In this document: positions 22,595 through 33,202 of the stretch, in pieces
Layout: every line of letters begins with the position of its first letter
Numbering within the stretch: the first letter of the stretch is position 1
NCBI GenBank assembly: GCA_030068075.1
Contig: CM057844.1
Span: forward strand, 12,570,001-12,634,000
Reading direction: 5' to 3'
DNA length: 64,000 bases
From: Paguma larvata
Lineage: Eukaryota; Chordata; Mammalia; Carnivora; Viverridae
Translations under genes and position numbers: made by a program
The notes under the pieces: model-generated
Told to the model about the DNA's origin: nothing
What the model saw: only the letters and a program-made list of their open reading frames with translations
Databases searched by the model: none

Positions 22595-23080
22595 GATCTG
22601 TGTGGTAGATCCCTTGGTGCCCTGTCCAAATCCTCTATCCTGGGCAGGTGTAACTCTCTCCCAGGTGTATAGATGTTGCCTGTCAATGGCCCACTACCTG
22701 CTCCCTTTGCCAGAGAACTGCCTGTAGCAGACAGAAGCTACTGCCTGGAAATCACTGGGAGGTTCCACCCTCCCAAACCTGACCTGGAGGAAACTTGCCA
22801 CTGGCTAATGACCGATAGGCACAGAGTAGGAAAGCCTGGCCCCTTTTCTTCAGGCAAAACAGCCCTCTGGTGCTCTGACACTCTAAATTCCCTGTGGGAA
22901 GAGGCTGAGCCTCAACTTTAGCAGAAAGCCTGTTTTTGATGACTTCTTCCCTTGCCCTATCCTGCCTCCCTCCCTCCCTTTTTCCTAAGAGCTCTCCCTC
23001 AATAAATCAGCTGCACCAGAATGCCCATCTCAGGCTCTGCTTCCAGGGAACCCAGCCTGTGAATATCTGTTTTCCTGAAG
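22595..23080 (+). mobile_element. LTR-like element, plus (family unassigned)
   Basis: GTGTGGTAGATCCCTTGGTG opens a GC-richer block. It ends in a pyrimidine stretch (CTGCCTCCCTCCCTCCCTTT), a polyadenylation-signal-like CCCTCAATAAATCAGC and CTTCCAGGGAACCCAGCCTG. This looks like an old solo LTR (U3-R-U5 order). No flanking duplication is visible. Confidence 0.5.
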
Positions 23081-23209
23081 AAGGTCTCCAGTTCAAGTCC
23101 TGTCCACATCTCTCTCTAACCCTTCCTCCCTGCCTCCAGTTCTGAAGCAGAGCCACCCCTCTTCCAGTGTGATGCTACCCACAGACCCTCACTCTTTGCC
23201 ATCTTCCCA

Positions 23210-23640
23210 GATCACAGGGATTGTTGCTGCTCCACCAGTACCCTTTGCATCCTCCAAGATCTTTTTCTACTAACCTTCACTCTGACTTCATGCATCCTGG
23301 TGGCCTCCATCTTGAGCAGGGCTCCAGTGAACTGTCCCTACCTCTGGCACCACTCCTTTTAAGAGAGTGCTCAAGGTCACAATTGAGCCTTATTTCCTCC
23401 CTTAACTCCAGGCCACACTGATCTCTTTCACCTCCTTCACTTAACATCTACCCATGCAATTTAGCCCTGAAAGAAATTCCTATGTGTTGTCTTTATGCAC
23501 CACACTTGACTTCACCATGTTTTACTTATTTGTCTTTTCTCTCTAGCAAAATAGTAGGTCCTCATAGGGATTGTACCTTTCTTATACTTTTGTATTCCTT
23601 AGTGCCTGGTTCTATAGATACGTATTATATGCTGAGCTAA
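23210..23640 (+). mobile_element. L2-like 3' region, plus
   Basis: Pyrimidine-rich text (TTCACCTCCTTCACTTAACA), then CAAAATAGTAGGTCCTCATA, GGGATTGTACCTTTCTTATA and TTAGTGCCTGGTTCTATAGA, resembling the L2 3' untranslated order. The left boundary is uncertain. Confidence 0.4.
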
Positions 23641-24430
23641 AAGAAAAACGGCTAGAGTTACACTTAGGTCTCATAGTGCAGGGGTACACAAAAAATCTAA
23701 CCTTACTGTCAGAGCACACAGGAAACTAAGTGGTTGGGACTTGCCAGCTCAGAATATCACACCTTTAACAATTATATTCCATGCAAAAAGGACCTAATAG
23801 ACTGAAATGTCGAACTGTTAAGTTTCTTAGTTAATTGTGAAGATAGATACATTGTTTCCCCTTTGCAAATGCCGCCATTGTTTCACATAATGACTTTAAC
23901 TGTAATGGAAATGAGTCTGGACAGATCAATTTTTAGCCCTTAGCAAGTTAAGTTTGTCAATACAGCATGTAAACAGCAATAGAGATTGGTAATTAATAGT
24001 AGGGTTTTATTCCGATATTATAATACCTCTCCTTTCTCTTTCCCAATTAAATGCAAAAATCTTTTGTAATTAGCACAATTTATACAACTACCGTAAAAAC
24101 CATTTCTCTAAGTGCACGTTATGCAAAATGATCTACGATTTCAACTTATATTTTGCAAGACACAAAATATACAAAGGTGGTCAATGTATATAAAGGAGGT
24201 TTTAAATTCCCTCCCAGAATTTTCATGCCACGAATTTTAAATTATTAAGATTAAATTCCAATAGGCATCCTTACCTTGGACTTAAATGTATTTCTCAAAA
24301 ATGAAGACAAGCTACACTAGTGAAAGAGTAAAATGTAATTGAGTTGTACTCATCTGAAGGGCAGTCTTCTATTAGGAAACTCCACTCAAGAAAATAGCAG
24401 ACATAGCTGAGCAATCCAAAGTCAGTTTCC
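23641..24430. other. repeat-free AT-rich stretch; possible conserved non-coding DNA
   Basis: From about 23810 to 24280 the sequence carries an octamer-like word (TTAAATGCAAAAATC), TTTTGTAATTAGCACAAT and GCACGTTATGCAAAATGATC, and I see no repeat match. Suggestive of a regulatory element only; conservation is untested. Confidence 0.25.
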
Positions 24431-24563
24431 AAAAAAATAAAGAGAGAGAGAGAGAGAGAAGGAAGAAGGGTGAAGGAGAGAGAAGGAAAGAAGGAATGAA
24501 GAAATGGGGAGAGAGAAAGAGAGAAAGAGAGAAAAAGAGAAGAAAGAAAGAAAAAGAAAGAAA

Positions 24564-24609
<46 letters not shown>

Positions 24610-24855
24610 AGAGAAGGAAAGGAAGGAAGGAAGGAAGGAAGGAAGGAAGACAAGAACAAAGGAAAGGAAAGAAAAGAAAGGAAGAAAGAGGAGAAAGAGA
24701 AAGGAAAGAAAGGAATGGCAGGAAGAAAGAGAGAGAAGGAGAGAGGGAAGAGGAAAGAAGGAAGGAAGGAAGGAGAAAAGAGAAGAAGAGGGAAGAAAGG
24801 AAGGAGGGAGGCAAGGATGGAAAGTGGGAGGGAACGGAGGAAGGAGGGAAAGAGT
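24431..24855. repeat. polypurine tract with (GAAA)n and (GGAA)n cores
   Basis: About 420 bp of nearly pure A/G on the plus strand. An uninterrupted purine run spans 24506-24650 (145 bases), with a GAAA core near 24571-24610 and a GGAA core near 24622-24648. Long open frames on both strands are artefacts of the tract (Lys/Glu/Arg or Phe/Ser/Leu strings). Confidence 0.98.
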
Positions 24856-26040
24856 CTGTCTGGGTTGTTAAAATAGCTGTGATAAAGCACAAAAGCTGAG
24901 GGTCATGGTTTGACAGATTGGCCCTCAGTTCATCTCCTGAGTCTTTTGATGTACTTTGCAAATACCCGTTGCATACTTGGTTATCTTACTTGCCAGCTCC
25001 AGCAGATTGAAATCAGCGTTTTGTTAACGCAGGAGAGCTGCAGGAGACCAGGTAGCCACCTATGAAGCCACAACTTGAAACTGGAGAAAAGACAGAAAAA
25101 CACTGCACGACACAAAAAGTGGCATTTGCTATGGTTGTTATGAGTCATCGAGGAAAGACAAGTTTGGTTCTGAATCTTTGTTCAATAAAGAATACATAAA
25201 TGTGTAATATGTTTCTGGAAGACTTCCAGCAAACATTCCAAATATTGGTCATGCTTTAAAAGGAAAAAGCTTTGAAAACGTAAAATGTTCATGGATGTTT
25301 AATTGCCTTGATTCCATGGGTCAGCTTCCATTTTGGGTACTCTGACCTAGGTCCTCATAAATGAAAGGAATGTTCCTCAAATATCCCACACTTCTCATTA
25401 GACCTAAATATTTTTACTAGGAAGACAGGGTGACCATAATTATTATGATTAGCTTACTACTCAAGGGTGGTGGGGGGGAGAGCAAGGGGTGCATAATAAG
25501 ATAGACTGAGATTGTCAAGTAGGATGTGGTTCCATTTTCACTCCGTCTATGTGGATGACACATGGGTCTCAAAAGCAGTTGGAGAGAGCTGAAAAAATCA
25601 GAGGAAGAAATATATCCTTATTCCACTTTATCTCAAGAATCTTCTGTCTAGATTGAACTGGATTATTTGAGGTCTCCCTTATGAATCTAAATTGCCCAAG
25701 TCTTTAAAGTAATGTAAACCTATTCTTCATCCATCCATGACCCATGAGTTGAAGCCATCTCACAGGTGAAAAATAAAGAAACTGTTGTGAATAAGCTGAG
25801 AACGCAGCACTTTTAAAGACAGAAAGGCATTTAAGTGCTTGGTATGGCGATAGCTAAGTCAGAGAGCATAAGTAGGGCTGGTGTGGGAAAAGAGATACAG
25901 AAGAGTGTGTGGCATGGAGTAACTATGAAGATTGATTAAATGCTGCACTTGGTATCCAATGTAACAAAAGCAAAATGGATGATTAAGTTGAACAAATGAA
26001 CTTTGAGGCCTCAAGCTCGTCTACCTACAGTAAAGAAGAG
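24856..26040. other. unassigned intergenic sequence
   Basis: No gene or repeat family is recognised. A G-run (GGTGGTGGGGGGGAGAGC) lies near 25467. Confidence 0.4.
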
Positions 26041-26055
26041 ATTGGTTGCTGTTGT

Positions 26056-26160
26056 TAATTTAATAAATTTAATTTAATTTAATTTAATTTTAATTCCAGT
26101 ATAGTTAACATACAATGTTATATTAGTTTCAGGTGTACAGTATGTGTTCAGTGCTTCAAC
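26056..26160 (-). mobile_element. carnivore L1 3' end, minus, 5'-truncated
   Basis: A (TTTAA)n-modified tail at 26056-26092 precedes TTCCAGTATAGTTAACATAC and GTTATATTAGTTTCAGGTGT, the terminal L1 3' untranslated sequence of carnivores in reverse. Only about 70 bp of L1 body remains. Confidence 0.8.
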
Positions 26161-26344
26161 AGGAGACACTGTTAGTGAATGCAGGAAGGTAAGGAGATGA
26201 GGTGGTAATGTTGAGGGCAGTCTATATATGAGCCTCTGGTAGGTCAGCCAGGAGAGTGCTCCAGAAGGAAGTTTGAAAAATCAGTTTCAAGTTCTTGAGA
26301 AAGACCTAGAACATAGTATCATCTACCTAGATATAATTATCTGA

Positions 26345-26540
26345 CTTCCAGAGCAGTGCCACTTCAAGTATGGCCTATGGAACAGTAGCATCATCTGGAA
26401 AAACATTAGAAACGTACCATCTTGAGCTCCACCTTAGACCTACTTAGTTGGAATCTCTGAGATGGAGCTGACGGTCACCTGTATTTTAGCAAACACTCCA
26501 GATGATTCTACATGCAATAAATTTGAGAAGCACTGGGGTA
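26345..26540 (+). mobile_element. MER5A-like hAT remnant
   Basis: ATGGCCTATGGAACAGTAGC, ATCATCTGGAAAAACATTAG, CACCTTAGACCTACTTAGTT, AGATGATTCTACATGCAATA and the terminal TTTGAGAAGCACTGGG are in MER5A order. Confidence 0.8.
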
Positions 26541-27885
26541 GAGAGTAGATGAGAACAGGGAAGGAGAAATTACACATCTCAAAGAAAAGAAGTTAGGAGC
26601 TGAAGGAGCTGAAAAGCATGGGAAAAACAAAACAAAAAAACCAAACAAAACCAAACAAAACCAAACACCACAGAAGGACTCTTAAAGGAGCATGAGAAAA
26701 ATAATGGTGCATTTTAATGCGAAAATCAAGGTAAAATAAAATTACTTGTGCACTCCTTTTAGACTCCCTGATAAACTGTTAAACTCTGAGTGATGGGACC
26801 TGTTAGGGATAAGGTAAGAGTTAATGTCAGTGGCTCCAAGAATAATCTATTTATCATGGACAAAACAGGGTTTTGGTCCCCTGTGGATAATGGTGGAACT
26901 ATGAATGATAATATTCTAGCAGACTGGCAGATCTTTTGGTTGCATTTGGCTCTTACACCAAGAACATGAGTGTTTAATCCCATTCTCAAAAAAATAAACC
27001 ATTTGTCTAAGAAGCTGCAACACAGAAAACATCAGAAATTAGCAGTGGGTCCCAGAAGAAAGAAACAACGGAGCTCATTCTTCTCACTCACCTGTAATTT
27101 ATCAATTTTATTATTTCTCGCACAAATATTGAATTAGAGCGTTTTAATAACTTTCCTCCAGCAAATGAATTTCTCTCCAACGTAGACTAATAACAAGCAC
27201 AGAACAAGTTCTCTATGGTCCCTGATGCTGGGAGAAAATTACTTCCGGCCATTATAGCTCAGTAATGACAGCATTTAGTGTTACCCCATCATCAAAGCAA
27301 TCACAAAATCATCCAGAAAAGTACCTATTTTCACAGAGCACTGAGCTGGGCTCATAATTCTGAAGTGAAGGTGTCTGGCTTGTATGCAACGCAGTGGCTG
27401 GCATCCTCGGACAGACTATCTGCTTCCCTCAACTGAGGTGGGTAAAGGACATGTCCTTGGGGTAAGAAGCCACCCCCAGTTTATTTTTGTTTGACCACAG
27501 AAACTTGTAGTTCCATTTCAAGGACTGAAGAGGTCTTTGTTCGGTGAACAGATTCTTTCTAGCAGCCTCTGCCCTCACTGGCTTAATATCGTAGTTAGAC
27601 CCATTGAGGTTGGCAACATTCTCATTTAAGCAGATATAATGCTGGCTCTAATACCTAAGGAAATAGATAGTTGAACTATATGTGTTTAAGGTGTACAAAA
27701 ATTTATACATACTAGTAGACAAACATTGGCTATTACTTTCTTTGACACAGAAACTTGTCCTTTCTCCTATCCTGTTCAATGTTCTACATCAAAAAGAAAA
27801 GGTAAAATATGAGTCTTGAAATGATCAAAATCGAAGCAAAAAATTTTACATGGGAAAATGATGACAGTAGGATGTTAGGAAGGTG
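26541..27885. other. mostly unassigned; (CAAAA)n patch and possible conserved block
   Basis: A CAAAA-type simple repeat occupies about 26626-26668. From 27080 to 27380 the sequence is repeat-free with words such as TTATAGCTCAGTAATGACAG and ACCCCATCATCAAAGCAATC, a texture seen in conserved non-coding DNA. No coding signal is seen. Confidence 0.25.
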
Positions 27886-27889
27886 AGGT

Positions 27890-28125
27890 CAGGAGTCAGA
27901 GAGACCTGGGTTCCAATCCCAACTCTGACACTTACTATGGGACCTTGACTAAGTCACTTATCTTGAGAAGCCTCAGTTTCCTGATCGAAAAATGAGAATG
28001 AAGATCGCATCTCCCATCAGAGGTGTTTTATGGATTAAATGAGATGATGTATACACAGTGTTTAGTTTTCAGTGCACAAGAAAATCTTGTTACTATCTAA
28101 TACATGTTCCATATGTTGCTATATA
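27890..28125 (+). mobile_element. MIR, plus
   Basis: GAGAGACCTGGGTTCCAATC, AACTCTGACACTTACTATGG, GACCTTGACTAAGTCACTTA, AGCCTCAGTTTCCTGATCGA and TGGATTAAATGAGATGATGT form a nearly full-length MIR in order. Confidence 0.9.
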
Positions 28126-28129
28126 AATG

Positions 28130-28202
28130 ACATAGAGGAAAATAGGGCCCTGGATTCAAATTCTGCCTCTACTGCTTATTGGCTAGCAGGTTTTTCCTTT
28201 TC

Positions 28203-28234
<32 letters not shown>

Positions 28235-28490
28235 CATAAGCATGAGTAGGGTAGAGGAGCAGAGTGAGAGAGAGAGAATCTTAAGCAGGCTCCACACTCA
28301 TCTCGGAGCCTGATACTGGTTTCGATCCCACGACTCTGGGATCATGACCTGAACTGAAATCAAGAGACAGAAGCTCAACTGACTGAGCCACCCAGGCATT
28401 CCACAGCTAGCATTTCTTAAGTCACTTCCCTCTGTTTTTCCTCTCCACTGGTAAAATGGAGGGGATGAGTTATAATATTTTAAAATCCCT
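28130..28490 (+). mobile_element. MIR, plus, split by a felid SINE
   Basis: Left part GCCCTGGATTCAAATTCTGC and CTCTACTGCTTATTGGCTAG; right part CTTAAGTCACTTCCCTCTGT and CACTGGTAAAATGGAGGGGA. Together they make one MIR interrupted by a SINE. A second MIR copy ends just to the left. Confidence 0.8.
28189..28405 (-). mobile_element. felid SINE, minus, inside a MIR
   Basis: Pyrimidine-rich tail, a (GA)n stretch, GCAGGCTCCACACTCATCTC, GGGATCATGACCTGAACTGA and GACTGAGCCACCCAGGCATT. GCTAGCA occurs on both sides (28182-28188 and 28406-28412). Confidence 0.92.
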
Positions 28491-28499
28491 TTAAGCTTA

Positions 28500-29950
28500 A
28501 ATATTTATACACCATATACTTTTATCAATTGCCCTGAGACTTCTCCATCCTTGAAATTAATTATAAAATGAACTCTTATGTGCAAACTATATAAAAGGGA
28601 TTTTGTAGATGTGTCTCTATTTTTCTGAACTTCTAAAGTAAGCTATTTATTGGGGGGAAAAAGACATTCAAATAGAAAAATTACAAATTAAAATTTATCA
28701 GATTGGATAGAAACCTGTACAGTCAGCATCCAAATCAAAGGACTAGAACTTTACCAGCTGAGTCTCAGACCATTATGTTTTCTTCTATACACTTAGAGAA
28801 TATCCAGTAAGTACATTCAAGGAACTGTTAACATAGAGGTTTTGCTTCTAATTAAAACAACAATAAGAACTAAATTAGAAAAAAAAGAGCCAATTGAATA
28901 AAAAGCATTCTGGATGAGAAAAATAAAAAAGATGGATCAAGATAAATAATTTCAACATTAAAACCTCCCACGAAGCTAATTATTCGGATCCTATTATGTC
29001 CACACTAATTTGGCCACCAAGGAGAAATCCAAATGTGATCTAACGTTCAAAATAAAACTCATTTCTTTAAATGCCCACTACCACTGTTGGCTTTAGGAGG
29101 TCCCTCTCCTGAGCTTTACTGTGCTCTGGCAGCTGCTCACATTTTTACAGTTTGCTTCTCAGATTTGCAGCACTTTCCCCTGGTTGTTGGTAGAAGGATT
29201 TTCAATACAGATAGGCCTGCATGCATTTGGAAATGGCAGCCAGCTCACTGAAATAGAGCTTCCTTTCCGGCCACATCATTATCTTTTAAACATACCTATA
29301 TGCTGAGTTCCAGAGAATGGTTCTCAATGTATGTACACTTTCCTTATTATCACACACTAGCTTTAAACATAAGAAGACTCCATTAAAGTCACAATAATAT
29401 TCTCCCAAGCTTGACATCTCACGCCATGCATAAGAGAAATATTTTGCAAGAAATGCAAACTCCCCTACGTTTTACTTCTGCTGTAGCTTACAAAAAAAAA
29501 AAAAAATTAAAAGGAAAAGAAAAGAAACTTTTCAATCCTATTGACAACTGAGAATAAAAGGCATATGGATTCTCTGAGAATGTGATTTCTTTGAATTCAG
29601 GTGAGAATAGGTGAAATATCTTTGACTTTATTTATCTTGCTCAATTCTATGGCCCCTGCAGCTTGACCTATAATACCTCAGGGAACCCAAAAACAAAGGA
29701 AGACAAGAAAGAGGAGAAGGGGGGGTGGAGAAAAAAGGCGAATAACTGGAGAAGGAGAGCAAAGGAGGCCCGTGTAGGGGCTAGTGTGAAGCGTCTTAGC
29801 TCCTGAGAGCACAGTGGTGTGATAGTCTGAATACTACCCAATACATTTTTCATTCCAAGTGATTCTCACTGCCCCTTCCCACCCACCTCCCTCCCACTCA
29901 AGCTGAGGCATCCAGTGCTTGGGGGTGGAGCTTGGTGAGAAGAAGAAAAA
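28500..29950. other. repeat-poor; possible conserved blocks; A-run
   Basis: No gene is seen. The part at 28960-29300 is repeat-free and contains GCTAATTATTCGGATCCTAT and TTTCCGGCCACATCATTATC. An A-run occurs near 29493-29506 and a G-run (AGGGGGGGTGGAG) near 29717. Confidence 0.25.
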
Positions 29951-29967
29951 ATTCAGAGCTGGATCTT

Positions 29968-30274
29968 TTTTTATATTATTATAATAGTTTATTTTCAAAT
30001 TAGTATACATATAACACCCAGTGTTCATCCCAACACATGCCCTCTTTAATGCCTGTCACCCCCTCTCCCCCCTCCCTCACCCCCCTCACCCTCAGTTTGT
30101 TCTTAGTCTTTGAGAGTCTCTTATGTTTATCTCCCTCCCTCTCTGTGTCTTTTTTTCCTTTCCCCTCTTCCCCTCCCCCTGGTTTTTGCTTAGTCTCACA
30201 AAGTCCACCTATTCGTGGAAACATATGCCATCTGTCTTTTTCTGGAGGGTATTATGTTAAGTGAAATAAGTCAG
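29968..30274 (-). mobile_element. young 5'-truncated L1 3' end, minus, 15-bp target-site duplication
   Basis: ATAATAGTTTATTTTCAAAT, CACCCAGTGTTCATCCCAAC, a C-rich block at about 30058-30090, CCTCAGTTTGTTCTTAGTCT and TTATGTTAAGTGAAATAAGT are a carnivore L1 3' untranslated region in reverse. A perfect 15-bp direct repeat TCAGAGCTGGATCTT lies at 29953-29967 and 30275-30289. Confidence 0.95.
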
Positions 30275-30289
30275 TCAGAGCTGGATCTT

Positions 30290-30930
30290 AATTCCAAATT
30301 TGCCTCTGGAATTCTATTTCAGGGAGAGAAAGGAGTAACTGTTCAATTCAAAGCTTTCATTTGCAAAAGGAGAAACGTTAAAAAAAAAAAAAAAAAAAAA
30401 GCTTGGAGGGCTCAAAGGAGAAAAAGGAGTATTTTTACTTTTGTTTGTTTTGGCTAACCAAAAGCCAAAAAGGAGAGAAGATTCAGGACAGGGTGTGACT
30501 TGGAGCATTTCCTGAACCACCAAAGCTGAAATAAGCCTTCCTGGGCTGGAGCTGGCTGAGAGGACCCAGAGGGAATCTGCCAGCAGAGGAGAGGTGCCTG
30601 GGTTCCCTTTTGGAACTCTGGGAGGAGAATCTCCTAGGAGACCCCACAGTTTGTAGGGCAGCCTCGAGGGTGGCAGGCAGGCCCTGTTCAGGCAAAAAGA
30701 TCATGAGCTCCCATCTCAACCTACCTCCACTCTCCCCACCCACAGCACAGGGAGATCCAGAAAGCTCTGGGAGAATAGACTGGAACCCCAACCAGCAAAG
30801 AAGGTAAACATTCCAACTGGAAACCATGGCCAAGGACCACAGACGGGAGCAGTGGATACGAGGGCACATCCAGTAGCCAGAGCTGATGTGACATGGAGGT
30901 GGGGGCAGTCCTCTAGAAAAGGCAGTGGTG
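30290..30930. other. unassigned; poly-A run and a GC-richer block
   Basis: An A-run occurs at about 30380-30400. From 30480 to 30900 the sequence is GC-richer with open frames on both strands (128 codons on minus, 65 on plus) that overlap and show no domain. It could be an old LTR; unassigned. Confidence 0.35.
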
Positions 30931-31071
30931 GGGCACCTGGGTGGCTCAGTCGGTTGAGCGTCCGACTTCAGCTCAGGTCATGATCTCACAGTCTGTGGGT
31001 TCAAGCCCCGCATCAGGCTCTGTGCTGACAGCTCAGAGCCTGGAGCCTACTTTGGATTCTGTCTGTCTGTT

Positions 31072-31108
<37 letters not shown>

Positions 31109-31167
31109 GCTCTTCCTCAGCTCATGCTTTCTCTCTTTCAAAATAAATAAACATTAAAAAAAAAATT
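30931..31167 (+). mobile_element. felid SINE, plus, 17-bp target-site duplication
   Basis: Head GGGCACCTGGGTGGCTCAGT and GCGTCCGACTTCAGCTCAGG, very close to consensus, with a long CT repeat and AAATAAATAAACATTAAAAA tail. Flanking repeats are TAGAAAAGGCAGTGGTG (30914-30930) and TAGAAGAGGCAGTGGTG (31168-31184), one mismatch. One of the best-preserved copies in the window. Confidence 0.97.
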
Positions 31168-31184
31168 TAGAAGAGGCAGTGGTG

Positions 31185-31783
31185 ACTAAGTTAGCATGTA
31201 CTAGATCCCTTCCTCTCCTTCCAGATTCATATCCTGTGAACCTAGCTGTCCTTCTCAGGATAGAATCAGGATTAGTACTCCTGCATATCTGCCCTATGTG
31301 TCCACGTCACAGATCACAACAGCTTCAAGAGCCTCCAAGGCTTTCCCCTTGGAAATTGCTGCTTTTCATATCCCTACTTTCTAAAGGCATCCCTTTTCGA
31401 GGCAAGAATGCTCAGTGTTCTTAACTATGCCATGAGGGTAGTCTAATTAGCCCTCTAGGAAGGGGGTATGCGGCAGTACTGATATGAACAGGGAATAGCC
31501 TTGCAGCCTAGAAACCCACCATCCTCATATGACTGAAGATGTTCAGGAAGCCTTTCTCTTGACTCACACCTGCACCCCAATATCTGCAGCATCACCCTGA
31601 ATTCCGCTCTTCATTTCATCTCTAGGGGCTGAATGGAGAAGAAATGATGCCCTACTCCCTATGACTGGTTCTGCCCTTGCACTTTTTCCCAGATGATTGT
31701 TTCTGACCCAGAGAAATGATCTGTAAGAATTTTTGCTGTGAAGCAACCTATGCAGCCTATGGAGATGTTCCCAGTCAAATGTT
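31185..31783. other. unassigned intergenic sequence
   Basis: No gene or repeat family is recognised. Confidence 0.4.
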
Positions 31784-31799
31784 CCCTTGCTGGCTTTTA

Positions 31800-32009
31800 C
31801 TTTATCAGAAATTTATTTTTTTTTTGAGTTAAGATTTTTTTTTATAATAGTTTATTTTCAAATTGGTTTACATATAACATCCAGTGTTCATCCCAACACG
31901 TGCCCTCTTTAATGTCCGTCACTCCCTCTCCCCCCTCCCTCACCTCCCTCACCTCCCTCACCCTCAGATTATTCTTAGTCTTTGAGAGTCTCTTATGTTT
32001 TATCTCCCT
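31800..32009 (-). mobile_element. young L1 3' end, minus, with extra 3' sequence
   Basis: The same L1 3' region as at 29968 (TAATAGTTTATTTTCAAATT, ACATCCAGTGTTCATCCCAA, CTTAGTCTTTGAGAGTCTCT). A 16-bp direct repeat CCCTTGCTGGCTTTTA (31784-31799 and 32010-32025) bounds it. Between the left repeat and the L1 body lie two T-runs separated by GAGTTAAGA, plus CTTTATCAGAAAT, which are not normal L1 tail. The C-rich block carries three CTCCCTCAC units. Confidence 0.92.
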
Positions 32010-32029
32010 CCCTTGCTGGCTTTTAAAAG

Positions 32030-32170
32030 AGTTCTTCCCAAAGTGTGGTCAAAACCAGCAGGATTACCTGGGGGCAAGTTAGAATGCAAATTCTCAGGAC
32101 CCCACTTAAATCCATCCATCAGAAAAGTCTGGAGTAGGAATCTGAACAACCACCCCATGCCTACTCCTAA
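32030..32170 (+). mobile_element. MER5A-like hAT remnant
   Basis: TTCTTCCCAAAGTGTGGTCA, CAGGATTACCTGGGGGCAAG, TTAGAATGCAAATTCTCAGG and AGTAGGAATCTGAAC match the left two-thirds of MER5A. Confidence 0.7.
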
Positions 32171-32590
32171 TCCATGCATGTTAAGTAAGAGATGCATTGT
32201 CTTCAGAAATCTAAGTGTTCCCTCTGCATTGAGCTCCACTAAAGGTTGAAGTTATCCTCCAGATATAAGCCTTAACATCCTCTGCTTCCTGAGCCTTCCG
32301 CAGAACCTCAGGAGGTTCACATTAGTCCTCCAACAGGAATCTCAATTCTTCCAACAGTCTCAAGCATCTTCCATCTTAGAATTCTAAATTCACTCTCTGA
32401 GGCTTCTCACTGCTACGGCTCTGTGATATGAAGAAGTAGAGGAGCCAAAATACATGGGCCATTTGAATGCAGTCTACTTGCCTAAACTTTTCTTCCAGAA
32501 AAGAGGTGGCCCATGAGCTTGGGACGTTATCTAACTGATGCTGTCTGATTGCAAACAGGATCCCTGTCTGCAAGATAATCTCATTCCCTA
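32171..32590. other. unassigned intergenic sequence
   Basis: No repeat family or gene is recognised. Confidence 0.4.
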
Positions 32591-32594
32591 GCTC

Positions 32595-32745
32595 CTCTTG
32601 CTACTCAAAGTGCAGTCCATGGACCAGCATTATCGGCATTACCTGGAAACTTGTTAGAAATGCTCTCTCAGGCTTCACCCCAGACCTACTGAATCAAAAT
32701 CTAGAACCCGGGAGATCTGTATGCTCATTAAAGTTTGAGAAGCAG
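32595..32745 (+). mobile_element. MER5A-like hAT element
   Basis: CTACTCAAAGTGCAGTCCAT, GGACCAGCATTATCGGCATT, ACCTGGAAACTTGTTAGAAA, CCCCAGACCTACTGAATCAA and the terminal AAAGTTTGAGAAGCAG are in full MER5A order. Confidence 0.85.
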
Positions 32746-32754
32746 GGTCTATAG

Positions 32755-32950
32755 CTTGGTTGGTATCAGTCCAGGTTGCATGTTAGAGGCACCTGGGAAA
32801 GTATTACAAAGGCACTAATGTGGCCCAAAGATTCTTATTTAACTAGTCCAGAGGGAGTCTTTGGCACTAGTATTTTTTTACTTCCCCCAGATAATTCTAA
32901 CATGTAGCTTGGGCTGCAGCCTAATGCCCTGGCTAAACCAACAGACTTAG
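32755..32950 (+). mobile_element. MER5-type hAT remnant
   Basis: GGTTGCATGTTAGAGGCACC, TGGGAAAGTATTACAAAGGC, AGATTCTTATTTAACTAGTC and CAGATAATTCTAACATGTAG match the other common MER5-class sequence (GCACATTAGAATCACCTGGG type). It is tandem to the preceding copy. Confidence 0.75.
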
Positions 32951-33059
32951 AAATGTCAAGCTTCCCTGGCTGAAAATTTGCGGGTGGCTTAAAGGTATAA
33001 AGAAGGAAGAGAAGCAGCTGGTTGTTCAAATGCATTACAAATGTTAGCTCATTAGACTC

Positions 33060-33190
33060 CATGAATACCCTGAGAACAAGCTCTTTGTAGTACCTTTTAA
33101 CCAATAATAAAAATTGAGGCTTTGAGAGTTTAAAATAGACATGATTCCAAATTAGCAATTCCAAAATCAGCAAGTTGTGGAACCAGGAAT
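33060..33190 (-). mobile_element. MIR remnant, minus
   Basis: ATAATAAAAATTGAGGCTTT, GAGAGTTTAAAATAGACATG and AATCAGCAAGTTGTGGAACC, then AGGAATG, parallel the reverse MIR core and 5' half. Confidence 0.6.
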
Positions 33191-33202
33191 GCCCTGAATC
33201 AA

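Noticed and set aside
24372..24961. Open frames of 126-179 codons on both strands
   Set aside because: They lie in the polypurine tract. The translations are Lys/Glu/Arg or Phe/Ser/Leu strings forced by composition.
30483..30869. 128-codon minus-strand frame
   Set aside because: A 65-codon frame overlaps it on the other strand, and it has no domain or conserved motif; GC-richer composition makes such frames likelier.
30931..31167. tRNA gene
   Set aside because: The GGTGGCTCAG head is the tRNA-derived part of a SINE; the anticodon arm and acceptor are not intact and a SINE body follows. The same holds for every SINE in the window.
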